A stretch of DNA of 64,000 bases from Roseiarcus sp963794155. GTDB lineage: Bacteria > Pseudomonadota > Alphaproteobacteria > Rhizobiales > Beijerinckiaceae. Made by a program: the position numbers and the translations under genes. The DNA lies in NCBI GenBank assembly GCA_963794155.1, contig CAWCCX010000008.1, forward strand, positions 248,001-312,000. Direction: 5' to 3'. The notes under the pieces were generated by a model, which was not told the DNA's origin, made no database searches, and saw only the letters and a program-made list of their open reading frames with translations. Positions 24,887 to 33,160 of this stretch are shown one piece after another. The stretch's first letter is position 1. Every line of letters begins with the position of its first letter.

Positions 24887-24985
24887 GAAGAGGCGAAGTC
24901 GCTTGGCGTATACGGCTCTCCGACCTACGTCGTCGATGGCGAAGTCTTCTGGGGCGATGACCGCGTCGACGACGCGATTCGCTGA
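24887..24985 (+). pseudogene. C-terminal remnant of a DsbA-like / 2-hydroxychromene-2-carboxylate isomerase
   Basis: A 32-codon frame reads 'EEAKSLGVYGSPTYVVDGEV', then 'FWGDDRVDDAIR' and stop. This is the typical end of HCCA isomerase and DsbA-like thioredoxin-fold proteins, with the cis-Pro 'SPTYVVDG' loop. Nothing of the N-terminal part is present. Confidence 0.65.
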
Positions 24986-25090
24986 AGCAAGGCGGGTCGC
25001 GCTTCGGTCACTCCAAATCCAGCCGCTTTGGGCTAACCGGCAACGCAAAGCCGCGGATGGATTGTGGATGACTCTGTTTCTCGCGCAGGC

Positions 25091-25414
25091 TCACGGCGAT
25101 CGGCGCAGCGCTTCGCTGACCGCAGAGGGGTTGCGCCCGATTACAACAAGGTACGCGCGGGCGGCGGCGTCGGGGTCTTTGCGTCCCTGTTCCCAGTCCC
25201 GCAACGTGCCGAGGGGAATCCGAAACCGCGTTGAGAATTCTTCCTGCGACAAGCCGAGCGCCCGGCGGATGACTTTCACCTGAGGCGTCCGTTTCATGTG
25301 CGCCAGCCGTTCCGGCGTCAGGGGTTGTGCGTCGGGATCGGCAAGCGCTGCGGCATGGATATCGTCGTCCGACATCGCGTCCGCGCGGCGCCAGTCATTT
25401 CTTGTTTTCGTCAT
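25091..25414 (-). CDS. XRE-type helix-turn-helix antitoxin paired with BrnT-like toxin
   Basis: 107 residues. The C-terminal half is a Cro/C1-type HTH: 'VKVIRRALGLSQEEFSTRFRIPLGTLRDWEQGRKDPDAAARAYLVVI' (about residues 47-93). The N-terminal half is acidic and probably contacts the toxin. The start overlaps the toxin gene by 20 bases, which indicates translational coupling. BrnT toxins are usually paired with BrnA, but XRE-type partners like this one occur. It probably represses the pair through the palindrome at 25681. Confidence 0.82.
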   Translation of the reverse strand: MTKTRNDWRRADAMSDDDIHAAALADPDAQPLTPERLAHMKRTPQVKVIRRALGLSQEEFSTRFRIPLGTLRDWEQGRKDPDAAARAYLVVIGRNPSAVSEALRRSP

Positions 25415-25682
25415 GATATCGCCTTCGCTCGAACGGCTCCGCCAGCCGCGCCGAGATCATTCGGATGGACTCGCCTCTCATTGTGTATGCGACAAAGAGC
25501 AGACGGTTCTCGGCCATGCCAATGAGGGCGAAGCGGTCCTCGTCGTAGTCCTCACTCTCGTCGAGCCATTCGAGGGCGAAGGGATCCCTGAACGCTGCGC
25601 GCGCCGCTTCGAACGTGACGCCGTGGCGCTCCACATTCGCGATCGCTTTCGCGTCATCCCACTGGAATATTCCATCATCCAC
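25395..25682 (-). CDS. BrnT-family toxin
   Basis: 95 residues with the family pattern 'FQWDDAKAIANVERHGVTFEAARAAFRDP', then 'DRFALIGMAENRLLFVAYTMRGESIRMISARLAEPFERRRY'. BrnT is a RelE-like ribonuclease that blocks translation. Toxin precedes antitoxin, the usual order for brnTA. The module sits between psuG and psuK and has probably been inserted into that operon. Confidence 0.87.
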   Translation of the reverse strand: MDDGIFQWDDAKAIANVERHGVTFEAARAAFRDPFALEWLDESEDYDEDRFALIGMAENRLLFVAYTMRGESIRMISARLAEPFERRRYHDENKK

Positions 25683-25708
25683 TGTCTACGGCTTAGCCGT
25701 AGGACAGT
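25681..25708. promoter_or_regulatory. probable operator of the brnT toxin-antitoxin pair
   Basis: ACTGTCTACGGC-TTA-GCCGTAGGACAGT is an inverted repeat with 12- to 13-base arms and one bulged base. It overlaps the toxin start codon at 25680-25682 and lies in the 41-bp gap after psuG. The position fits autorepression by the antitoxin. There is no T-run, so a terminator is less likely. Confidence 0.6.
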
Positions 25709-25723
25709 CAAGGGTCAAGCGGC

Positions 25724-26659
25724 TCACAACCGCGCCAGCTCCGCCGCCGCCTGCGCGGCTAGCATCGCGTTGTTCCTGATCAGCGCGATATTGGCTTCGA
25801 GGCTCTTGCCCTCGGTCAGCTCGAAGACGCGCTTCAAGAGGAACGGCGTCGCCTCCTTCTTGCCCACGCCTTGCGTTTTCGCTTCCGCCACCGCCTCGGC
25901 GATGCGCTCCTCGATCGCCGCCTCTTCGAGCGCGTGATCCTCAGGGATCGGGTTGGCGATCAGGAGGCCGCCGGGGCCGACTTGGCGTTGCAGCCGGATC
26001 ATGCGGGCGAGATCGTGGAGCCCGTCGCAGCGGTGTTCGAGCTTGAAGCCGGACGAGCGGGCGTAGAAGGCGGGAAATTCGTCGCAGCGGTAGCCGACTA
26101 TCGCGACCCCCTGCGTCTCCAAGAATTCGAGCGTCTTCTCGATGTCGAGGATCGATTTGGCGCCGGCGCAAACCACGGCGACGCGGGTGCGCGCAAGCTC
26201 GACCAGATCGGCCGAGATGTCGAACGTCTCCTCGGCCCCGCGGTGGACGCCGCCGATGCCGCCGGTGGCGAAGATTTCCAGGCCCGCGAGGGAGGCGATG
26301 AACATCGTCGCCGCAACCGTGGTGCCCGCCGAACCTTTTCGCGCCGCGACCGGCGCCAGATCGCGCCGCGAGGCCTTGATGACGCCGCCGGTCAGCGCGC
26401 CGAGCCGCTCGATCTCGTGGCCCTCGAGGCCGACCCGGAAGCGGCCATCGATGACGGCGATCGTCGCCGGAACGGCGCCCATCTCGCGCGCCGCCTCCTC
26501 GACGACACGCGCCGTCTCGACGTTGCGAGGATAGGGCATGCCGTGGGTGATGATGGTCAATTCCAGCGCCACGATCGGCTTCTTGGCCGAGAGCGCCTCG
26601 GCGACCTCGGGGGAAAAATCCAGGAGATCGGCGGCGCTCATCGCTCTTGACGCTTTCAT
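25724..26659 (-). CDS. psuG: pseudouridine-5'-phosphate glycosidase
   Basis: 311 residues, or 305 from the second ATG ('MSAADLL'). Family blocks 'IVALELTIITHGMPYPRNVETA', 'VPATIAVIDGRFRVGL', 'GGVIKASRRDL', 'GSAGTTVAATMFIASLAGLEIFATGGIGGVHRG' and 'SILDIEKTLEFLETQGVAIVGY' are all present. The enzyme splits pseudouridine 5'-phosphate to uracil and ribose 5-phosphate. The kinase partner is about 1.35 kb downstream, separated by the toxin-antitoxin module and gene remnants. Confidence 0.96.
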   Translation of the reverse strand: MKASRAMSAADLLDFSPEVAEALSAKKPIVALELTIITHGMPYPRNVETARVVEEAAREMGAVPATIAVIDGRFRVGLEGHEIERLGALTGGVIKASRRDLAPVAARKGSAGTTVAATMFIASLAGLEIFATGGIGGVHRGAEETFDISADLVELARTRVAVVCAGAKSILDIEKTLEFLETQGVAIVGYRCDEFPAFYARSSGFKLEHRCDGLHDLARMIRLQRQVGPGGLLIANPIPEDHALEEAAIEERIAEAVAEAKTQGVGKKEATPFLLKRVFELTEGKSLEANIALIRNNAMLAAQAAAELARL

Positions 26660-26833
26660 CGCGGGCGGCCGCGATCGGCCGGGAGCGCGATTATCGGCAA
26701 TCTCGGCGAAGGATCAATGGCCGGGCCGGCGGCACGCGATGACGGGCGCGGGAAAATCATCGTTTCTCGAACGGTTTGCGGGCGGGCGGATTCGCGATAC
26801 CCTTGCGATAATGCGCGGACGACATCCAAGCCG

Positions 26834-27601
26834 ATGAATGACAAGCCTGAGATCGAACCCGCCGTCCAGCCGGACCTCGCCGCCGCGATCCGGCAGGCGC
26901 GGGTCGAGAACGCCGAACGCGCCGAGGCGATAGCGGATTTGCGCGAGATTGAAATGGGCCGTCTGGCGCTGCTCGAAAGCGCGCTGAAGCCGGTGGTGGC
27001 GCAGGCGCCCGCGGACGTCGACCTGTTCGATCTGGCGCTGGCGCCGGGCGAGCATCCGCGCCTGTTCGTCGACATGATCGCCTTCGTCGACATGGCCCAC
27101 GACCGGCGAACCTATCGCTTCCATCAGGATACCCGCCATGGCCGCATGCTGATGGCTGAAACCCAGTCGGTCGACGCTATCGCCTCCGCCGTCGCCAATT
27201 ATGTCGCCCGCCGTCTGGTTGAGCGCGAGCGCGCGCTCGCCGCGGACGGGCGCGACGCCCCGGAGCCGCCGGCTGATGAAAAAGGCCGGCGTGCTCGCGA
27301 CAACGCGCCGGAAGCCGAGGCGAAGGGACCGCGGGCCTGGCCGCTCGCCAGCGCGGCGGCGCGACGCTCCGGGTCTTCTCTGCTCGGCGGCGGGAGCGAG
27401 GCGATCGAGGCGGGCTCCGTTGCGTGGGAGGCGCCGCCGAGGCGCGGGTTCATCCGGCGGCTCAGCGACGCGCTGAGCGTGTTCCTGATGTTGCTGGGGT
27501 CGATCACCCTCGCATTCGCGATCGGCCTCGGCGGCTATCTCGCCTGGACGATGCGCCTGCGCGACCTCTGGGCCGAATGGATTTCCCCGCCGCCGTTTTG
27601 A
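26834..27601 (+). CDS. hypothetical protein with C-terminal membrane anchor
   Basis: 255 residues from the ATG at 26834; a longer in-frame extension upstream lacks coding character. The N-terminal half is predicted soluble and mostly helical ('EHPRLFVDMIAFVDMAHDRRTYRFHQDTRHGRMLMAET'). A disordered, charged and Pro/Ala-rich linker follows (about residues 135-195), then one hydrophobic helix 'LSVFLMLLGSITLAFAIGLGGYLAW' near the C-terminus. The layout suggests a tail-anchored inner-membrane protein. Function is not recognised. It precedes malonyl-CoA decarboxylase by 95 bp. Confidence 0.7.
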   Translation: MNDKPEIEPAVQPDLAAAIRQARVENAERAEAIADLREIEMGRLALLESALKPVVAQAPADVDLFDLALAPGEHPRLFVDMIAFVDMAHDRRTYRFHQDTRHGRMLMAETQSVDAIASAVANYVARRLVERERALAADGRDAPEPPADEKGRRARDNAPEAEAKGPRAWPLASAAARRSGSSLLGGGSEAIEAGSVAWEAPPRRGFIRRLSDALSVFLMLLGSITLAFAIGLGGYLAWTMRLRDLWAEWISPPPF

Positions 27602-27695
27602 AAACCGGGCGTGGGCTTGATTCCCTTCCGGCCTCGCATGACAATCGCTTCTCGTCGGATGATTTGGAGCTGCGGCGCCAAGGCCGAAGGAAATC

Positions 27696-29069
27696 ATGTC
27701 CAACGCATTTTTTTACGATCTTCTGGCCTCGATCGCCGACCGCGGCCGGTCCGTGCTCAAGATCAAGCCTTGGCCGAAGGATGCCGAAAACCGCGCCGAG
27801 CAACTCATCGAGGCCTGCCGGGCGCTGGTCGCGGGACGCGGCGAGGCGTCGGGGGTTGCGCTCGCCGCCGAGATCCTCAGCCGCTACCGCACGCTCGATC
27901 CTTCCGACCATGCGGCGTTCTTCCACGCGCTTGCCGACGAGTTCGGGCCCGATAGGGAGCGGGTCGTGGGCGCCATCGCCAACTTCGGCGCGGACGCCGA
28001 CGAGGCGGCGGCGAGCGAAATTCATTACGCCTCCGAACCGCGCCGCCATGAGCTGTTCCGGCGGCTCAATCGGGCGCCGGGCGGCACCGCGGCGCTGGTC
28101 GGGATGCGGGCCGATCTTTTGGCGCTGATGAACCAGAACCCGTCGCTCGCCATCGTCGATCGCGATTTTCTGCATCTGTTCGGTTCGTGGTTCAATCGCG
28201 GCTTTCTGGTGTTGCGCCGGATCGACTGGTCCTCGCCGGCGGCCCTGCTCGAGAAGATCATTCGCTATGAAGCGGTGCATGAGATCGGCGACTGGGACGA
28301 GCTCAGGCGGCGCATCGATCCGGCCGACCGGCGATGCTACGCATTCTTCCACCCGCGGCTGGTCGACGAGCCGCTCATCTTCGTCGAAGTCGCGCTCACC
28401 CTTTCCGCCCCGGCGGCGATTGCGCCGCTGCTCGCGGAAAAGCGCGCCAACCTCAATCCGGAGAAGGCGCGAGCAGCGGCGTTCTATTCGATCTCCAATT
28501 GCCAGCAGGGCCTCGCCGGGGTCAATTTCGGCAACTTCCTGATCAAGCAGGTGGTCGAGGAGATCCGGCGCGAGCTGCCGCTGATCGAGACCTTCATCAC
28601 CCTTTCGCCGGTTCCCGGATTTCGCGCCTGGCTCGAGACGACGGAGGATCCGGCGGTTGCGCGGCTCAAGAACGCCGCGCTTCCTCTGGCGGCCGAGGAG
28701 AATTGGCCGTCGGCGCCGGAGGCGGCAGCGCGGTTGCGCGCCGCGCTCGAGCCGCTCGCCGCACATTATTTCCTGAAGGCGCGCCGCCCCGACGGCCGGG
28801 TCCTCGACCCGGTCGCCCGCTTTCATCTCGGCAACGGGGCGAGCCTGGAGCGCATCGACTGGCAGGGGGACCTGTCGCCGAAAGGCCTCGCCGAGTCCTA
28901 TGGGATCATGGTCAATTATCTCTACGATCTCGAGGAGATCGAGCGCAATCACGAGGCGTTCGTCAACCGCGGCCAGATCGCGGCGTCGAGCGCCGTGAAG
29001 AAGCTCTTGCCCGCCGCCCCCTCGCGGCTCCGCTCGGCGCTGCCGGGCGCTTTGACGTCGAACGCTTGA
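27696..29069 (+). CDS. malonyl-CoA decarboxylase
   Basis: 457 residues, full length. The start is preceded by CCGAAGGAAATC. The N-terminal helical domain is followed by the acyltransferase-like catalytic domain with 'HPRLVDEPLIFVEVALT', 'FYSISNCQQGLAGVNFGNFLIKQVVEE', 'FITLSPVPGFRAWLE', 'DPVARFHLGNGASLERIDWQGDLSPKGLAESYGIMVNYLY', as in MLYCD/MatA enzymes. It converts malonyl-CoA to acetyl-CoA. No malonyl-CoA synthetase is adjacent, so it may act in fatty-acid control or malonate use with distant genes. Confidence 0.95.
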   Translation: MSNAFFYDLLASIADRGRSVLKIKPWPKDAENRAEQLIEACRALVAGRGEASGVALAAEILSRYRTLDPSDHAAFFHALADEFGPDRERVVGAIANFGADADEAAASEIHYASEPRRHELFRRLNRAPGGTAALVGMRADLLALMNQNPSLAIVDRDFLHLFGSWFNRGFLVLRRIDWSSPAALLEKIIRYEAVHEIGDWDELRRRIDPADRRCYAFFHPRLVDEPLIFVEVALTLSAPAAIAPLLAEKRANLNPEKARAAAFYSISNCQQGLAGVNFGNFLIKQVVEEIRRELPLIETFITLSPVPGFRAWLETTEDPAVARLKNAALPLAAEENWPSAPEAAARLRAALEPLAAHYFLKARRPDGRVLDPVARFHLGNGASLERIDWQGDLSPKGLAESYGIMVNYLYDLEEIERNHEAFVNRGQIAASSAVKKLLPAAPSRLRSALPGALTSNA

Positions 29070-29086
29070 GCGAACGGGAGGAAGCC

Positions 29087-29377
29087 ATGTACGCGGCAAT
29101 TCGTCAGTTCAAGGCCAAGCCCGGCTCAGCCGACGCGCTCGCTGAGCGGATCAAGGGCGCGGTCCCGATCATCAGCGAGGTTTCGGGCTTCATGGGCTAT
29201 TACGTCATCTACGCGCCCGACGACATTGTGACTGCGATCAGCGTCTTCAACACCGTGGCGGAAGCGCAGGAATCCAACCGGCGCGCGCTGGCCTGGATCG
29301 AGGAAAACCTCGGACCGCTGGTCGCCAGTCCAGCAACCGCCACCGCCGGGCCGGTGATCGTGCATTCGCTGCCGTAG
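29087..29377 (+). CDS. ABM-domain (antibiotic biosynthesis monooxygenase-like) small protein
   Basis: 96 residues from the ATG at 29087 after GGGAGGAAGCC. The ferredoxin-like fold pattern is visible: 'YAAIRQFKAKPGSADALAERI', 'ISEVSGFMGYYVIYAPDDIVTAISVFNTVAEAQESNRRALAWIEENL'. It is probably a dimeric small-molecule-binding or oxygenase-like protein. It follows malonyl-CoA decarboxylase by 17 bp and is probably in the same operon. Confidence 0.75.
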   Translation: MYAAIRQFKAKPGSADALAERIKGAVPIISEVSGFMGYYVIYAPDDIVTAISVFNTVAEAQESNRRALAWIEENLGPLVASPATATAGPVIVHSLP

Positions 29378-29425
29378 CTAACCGTTGAACGTCAACACGG
29401 TCGGGGCCAGAAATCCAAGGGCGAA
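29377..29425 (+). repeat. left copy of a 49-bp direct repeat (DUF4337 gene end)
   Basis: GCTAACCG, one varying base, then TGAACGTCAACACGGTCGG and GGCCAGAAATCC match 32276-32324 with few differences. The right copy is the end of the DUF4337 gene; this copy is an orphan of its last ~16 codons. The remainder to 29650 contains no gene that I can support. Confidence 0.8.
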
Positions 29426-29653
29426 ATCGTTAGCGGCGCTTGCGGCCCAATGTTTCGCCGTCCCGCCGGCTATAAAATCGCGGCTCTCAAACCAGTTCCG
29501 GACTCCCCTTCATGAGCGTTCGCCGGAGGGGCCAAAAGTCTAGTTTGGAACAGAAACAGAAACCAACGTCCTCGTCGCCAAGTCCTATCCCGTTTGCTCC
29601 GTCAATTCGACGCCTTCGCCCGGCCGCGTTTGCACTCTGCCCCCTTCGTTCAA

Positions 29654-29701
29654 TAGGTATAACTACCTAGGTCCTGGATTCTTATAGGTATAACTACCTA
29701 T
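29654..29701. promoter_or_regulatory. two palindromic boxes upstream of a PEP-CTERM gene
   Basis: TAGGTA-TAAC-TACCTA (29654-29669) and ATAGGTA-TAAC-TACCTAT (29684-29701) have centres about 31 bp apart, or roughly three helical turns. They share the core of the palindrome at 23449. They lie about 96 bp before the start at 29797 and are probably operator sites for the same regulator. Confidence 0.65.
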
Positions 29702-29796
29702 GTTCTCTATTCTTGATGAGTTTTTATTTTTGGATTAGTCATTTCTTAATAATGGGTGGGGGCGCTGATCTTAATAATCGGGGTGGGGGCGCTGAG

Positions 29797-30690
29797 ATGA
29801 TCAATCGGATTTCCGGCGCGGCCTTTGTCATTGCCGTTGCGGTGGCGCCTTTCCCGGTCACGCCCGTTCTCGCGGTGACCCCAACCCCCGGGACATTCGG
29901 TAGCCCAAACGCCGTCTCCTTCGCCCCAGGCGATAAATGCGCTCTTCCGGTTACCGACTTTGGCGCAGCCAAAACCTGCTCGTCCGTAAGCATTAAGACG
30001 ACGTTCGGCACCCCTTCTTTTACGGCGGGAAATCCGGAAGAATCAGGCGCGGCCACCTCTCTTAGTGCGTCTGACGGAGGGGATAACGAGAGCGCAGCCG
30101 CTTCCGCGGCAGCAGACTTTGGCGCGCTCGAGGCTTTCGCCCAAGCCCAATACGGCCCCCTGGACGATTCGAACGGCGGGCACGGCTATGCCTTCGCCGG
30201 TTTCATCGACGAACTGACCGTGCTTGGAACAAGCGATGTGACCGTCACATTCACCTCGATCCTCGAAGGAGGCTTCGTAAACGAAGGCACCGGTGGCTCT
30301 GAAATCCGTGTGGTCGATGCCGACGGCGCCTCAGGGGAGCTAGACATCATTGATGCGGTGGATGAGTTCGATCCCACTGAAATTAAATCTGAATATGTCA
30401 CACTCGATCCTGGCCACACTTATGTGATTTTCGATGAGATGACTGCAGTGGCCATAGCGGAATCTCAGGGTGGGCATGATACTTCTTTTGAGGAAGAGGC
30501 TGACCTCAGCGACACCGGACTGCTGTACATCGACGCACCCGCTCGAACCTTGAGCTTCCTGAGCGGGCACGACTACAGCACGCCTAGCATCGGCGACGTC
30601 CCCGAACCGTCGACTTGGGTGATGATGATCCTCGGCTTCTGCGGCCTCGGCGCAATGCTGCGGCATCGCAAACAAGCGATGATCGGCTAG
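29797..30690 (+). CDS. PEP-CTERM sorting domain protein
   Basis: 297 residues from the ATG at 29797 (MINRISGAAF), which starts a signal peptide and has a GGGGGCGCTGAG leader. An in-frame ATG at 29716 would add 27 residues of unlikely sequence made of an imperfect tandem repeat. The mature part is rich in Ser, Thr, Asp and Glu, with 'TFTSILEGGF' and 'GHTYVIFDEM' beta strands. The end 'VPEPSTWVMMILGFCGLGAM' plus basic tail is an exosortase signal. It is a surface or matrix protein of unknown role. Two palindromic boxes lie upstream. Confidence 0.85.
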   Translation: MINRISGAAFVIAVAVAPFPVTPVLAVTPTPGTFGSPNAVSFAPGDKCALPVTDFGAAKTCSSVSIKTTFGTPSFTAGNPEESGAATSLSASDGGDNESAAASAAADFGALEAFAQAQYGPLDDSNGGHGYAFAGFIDELTVLGTSDVTVTFTSILEGGFVNEGTGGSEIRVVDADGASGELDIIDAVDEFDPTEIKSEYVTLDPGHTYVIFDEMTAVAIAESQGGHDTSFEEEADLSDTGLLYIDAPARTLSFLSGHDYSTPSIGDVPEPSTWVMMILGFCGLGAMLRHRKQAMIG

Positions 30691-30800
30691 GCCTAGAGAC
30701 TGCGTGGGATTCCGTTGAGCGGCGCGCTCCGCTAACCTCGATGAGCGACGGGGGCGCCTATTTTCGGAGTTCAACGCTCAATCAAACGGGGGGAACGTCT

Positions 30801-32174
30801 ATGAAACTTCGAGTCAATAGCGGGGCGATGGCGCGTATTCTCTTCGTTATGGGACTCGCGGGCGTCTTCTGCGCGCTGTCGCCGTCTTTATCGGCCTTGG
30901 CGCAAACAAGCACTCCAGATGCTTCGCCCACCCGGAGCACGAACTTGTCCGTCGAGGAGCGCGCGGCGAGACAGGTCTGGCGTTCGAACCTGATCAGGAA
31001 GCCGACGCCCAGGCAAGGCTGCTTCCATCTGACTTACCCGAACACCGAGTGGGAGGAAGTCCCGTGTAGAATAGCGCCAAACGTCCCGTACCCAATGAAG
31101 GACCGTCTGAGAACGGAGATGGGTGGTGGCCAAACCTTCGTCGCTCACTCGGCGGCGGGCGCCATATCCGAAGCGGTTGGCCAATTCCCGGGTTCAGCCA
31201 GCCTAGGCATCAGCGAGACGGGAGCGCGCGGCGCCAACGACTTCTCATTGCAGCTCAATACCAACCAGTTCACGACCGCCGCTTGCACTCCGCCGGGGAC
31301 AACGGCAAAGTCCGGCGACTGCATCGCGTGGCAGCAGTTCATCTATTCAAATTTCGCCCGTGGCGCGTATATACAATACTGGCTGATCGGTTACTTCGAC
31401 AACCGCGCCACGTGTTCCGCCGATTCGGACGTCGGGCATGGCGGTTGCTGCCCGATGGGATGGAATACCTTCAAACCGACCCCTGCGATTTCAGGCGCGC
31501 CCGGGTGCTTTCGCAATAGCGCAATGACCTCGCCGGCCACGCCCCAAATCACGCTGACCGGAGAAGCTCTCCTCAATATGAACCTCCTCGGCCGGGTCGC
31601 CGCGAACTCGGATTCCGTCGTCATGTCGACGTTCGACATTGCCCAGGACATGTACGCCGGCTCCGGTCTCGGCGATCCCCTTGGCCTCACCGGGGCCTGG
31701 ACAGACACCGAGTTCAACGTCTTCGGCGACGGGAACTCGACTGAGGCCAACTTCGGCAGCGGTACAACCTTCAATGTCGCGATCGATGTGGGTGGTGACG
31801 CGACCTGTACGACGCCACTACACGGCGTCACCGCGGAGTCCAACAATCTTACGGCGGTTACGAGCCTGGAGGGGACGACCTGTTGCGCCTGGAAGGCGAC
31901 GCCCACCTATGGCGGCATCCAGTTTACGCAAAGCAACGCGGACGGCGCGCAATCCATTTGCCAGGCAGCCGACTTCTGTATACAGCCCGGCGCCGCGTGC
32001 TCCGTCCCCGGCGTGGGGTGCTGCGCGATAGGCGGCCAGCACGTATGCACCAACGGGCGGTGCGTTCCCGTCGTTCCACCTCCGACCTGCGGCGGGTCTC
32101 GACCGCCAACCCAGCCGTGTTCGTCCGGATGGAGCTGTTGCGACAGCAGCTGGGTCTGCGGCCATTGTCAATGA
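30801..32174 (+). CDS. secreted cysteine-rich protein, unknown function
   Basis: 457 residues from the ATG at 30801, preceded by GGGGGGAACGTCT. A signal peptide ends near ALA-QT. A conserved-looking block 'PRQGCFHLTYPNTEWEEVPCRIAP' (about residues 72-95) follows; this 'GCF.a.YP...W..V.C' pattern is known from secreted proteins of several soil bacteria without assigned function. A large beta-rich central part follows, then a C-terminal tail of about 80 residues with some 16 cysteines in knot-like CxxxC and CC patterns. It is 110 bp after the PEP-CTERM gene and lies in the same repeat-bounded block. Confidence 0.72.
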   Translation: MKLRVNSGAMARILFVMGLAGVFCALSPSLSALAQTSTPDASPTRSTNLSVEERAARQVWRSNLIRKPTPRQGCFHLTYPNTEWEEVPCRIAPNVPYPMKDRLRTEMGGGQTFVAHSAAGAISEAVGQFPGSASLGISETGARGANDFSLQLNTNQFTTAACTPPGTTAKSGDCIAWQQFIYSNFARGAYIQYWLIGYFDNRATCSADSDVGHGGCCPMGWNTFKPTPAISGAPGCFRNSAMTSPATPQITLTGEALLNMNLLGRVAANSDSVVMSTFDIAQDMYAGSGLGDPLGLTGAWTDTEFNVFGDGNSTEANFGSGTTFNVAIDVGGDATCTTPLHGVTAESNNLTAVTSLEGTTCCAWKATPTYGGIQFTQSNADGAQSICQAADFCIQPGAACSVPGVGCCAIGGQHVCTNGRCVPVVPPPTCGGSRPPTQPCSSGWSCCDSSWVCGHCQ

Positions 32175-32275
32175 CGGCGTAAGCAAGGACGGCGCGCCAG
32201 AACCCTCGCAGACTACCTTTGGGCGGCCGCCGTCAATTGGAGTTGCGCTCGGCGAGCGCGGTGATAAGCCGCTGC

Positions 32276-32324
32276 GCTAACCGATGAACGTCAACACGGT
32301 CGGGGCCAGAAATCCGAAGGCGAT
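32276..32324 (+). repeat. right copy of the 49-bp direct repeat
   Basis: It matches 29377-29425 and coincides with the 3' end of the DUF4337 gene. The two copies bound the 2.9-kb block with the PEP-CTERM and Cys-rich genes. Confidence 0.8.
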
Positions 32325-32858
32325 CAGGGCGGCGCCGATCGCGCCCAATCCGACGCTGAGCCACACGAGGGCGGTAATTCCGGTAATGATTGCGGCGGAG
32401 GCCAACACGATCGCGATCTGGGTCAGGCCGCTTCCGAGCTCATAATGTCCGAGCCGGCGATTGGCCAATTCCCGACTTTCCGAGGCCTCTTTGGCTCGAT
32501 CCTGGATCGCATCCATGCTGTCTTCCGGGGTTTTGGGGTCCTTTTCGAACCGCGCGACGGTCGCCTTGAAATCCGCGATCTGCTTTTCGAACGCCGCTTG
32601 CGCGTTGGGGTCGCTGACGGCGGTCTTTTGCGCCTCGAGCATCGACGCCGCCGTTTCGACCACGGTCGAGCGAATTTTCTTGGCCTGGTAGAAATTGAAC
32701 AAGTCGGAGGACTCGATGTTTTTCTCCGTCGACAGGTGCTGGGCGTTTTTTGCCCCCGCTTCGGCCAGAGCCAGCAAGAGGGCGAGAATCGCAATCACGA
32801 GAGCGACCGCCTGGCTCTTTTCCTTGGCCTCGACTGCGGTATCGCTGGCTTCAGACAT
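32277..32858 (-). CDS. DUF4337 membrane protein
   Basis: 193 residues, starting after GGGGAGGCATTCG. One N-terminal membrane helix ('AVALVIAILALLLALAEAG') is followed by 'KNAQHLSTEKNIESSDLFNFYQAKKIR', the diagnostic DUF4337 block, then a helical region and two C-terminal membrane helices. Function is unknown. An orphan copy of its last codons lies at 29377. Between its start and the mscS stop (32859-33160) I see no feature. Confidence 0.9.
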   Translation of the reverse strand: MSEASDTAVEAKEKSQAVALVIAILALLLALAEAGAKNAQHLSTEKNIESSDLFNFYQAKKIRSTVVETAASMLEAQKTAVSDPNAQAAFEKQIADFKATVARFEKDPKTPEDSMDAIQDRAKEASESRELANRRLGHYELGSGLTQIAIVLASAAIITGITALVWLSVGLGAIGAALIAFGFLAPTVLTFIG

Positions 32859-33160
32859 CGAATGCCTCCCCTCGGAAAAGCGCGGCTCCTCGTTGTTCAG
32901 AGAAGCGATTCGCGAGCCTAGCGCTATTTCATGAGGAATCCGACGATTGTCGGTCGTCGCCGCCGGGTTCTCCTCTACTATTCAATGGCCGAAATGCGGG
33001 AGATCACGCCCCCTGACGTTGGCGCGAAGGCGGCGCGCTGCCCGAGCGGCCGCAAAACGGCCATTTGCGAGCTCCGTCAAGAGCCAAAGAATTGGAGCAC
33101 AATCACCCCGGCGAGGGCCTCAAACGTGGCCGCTCGGATCACCCCGCGCCCTGTAGGCGC

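Noticed and set aside
27504..29099. 531-residue open frame on the minus strand opposite malonyl-CoA decarboxylase
   Set aside because: It is antisense to a clearly conserved enzyme and consists of Arg/Asp/Gly-rich low-complexity sequence without any family motif; it is a GC-rich shadow frame.
29651..29701. NarL-type heptamer sites (TACYYMT)
   Set aside because: TACCTAT fits the heptamer, but the half-sites point outward with a 4-base gap, not the 7-2-7 arrangement of NarL; the regulator is left open.
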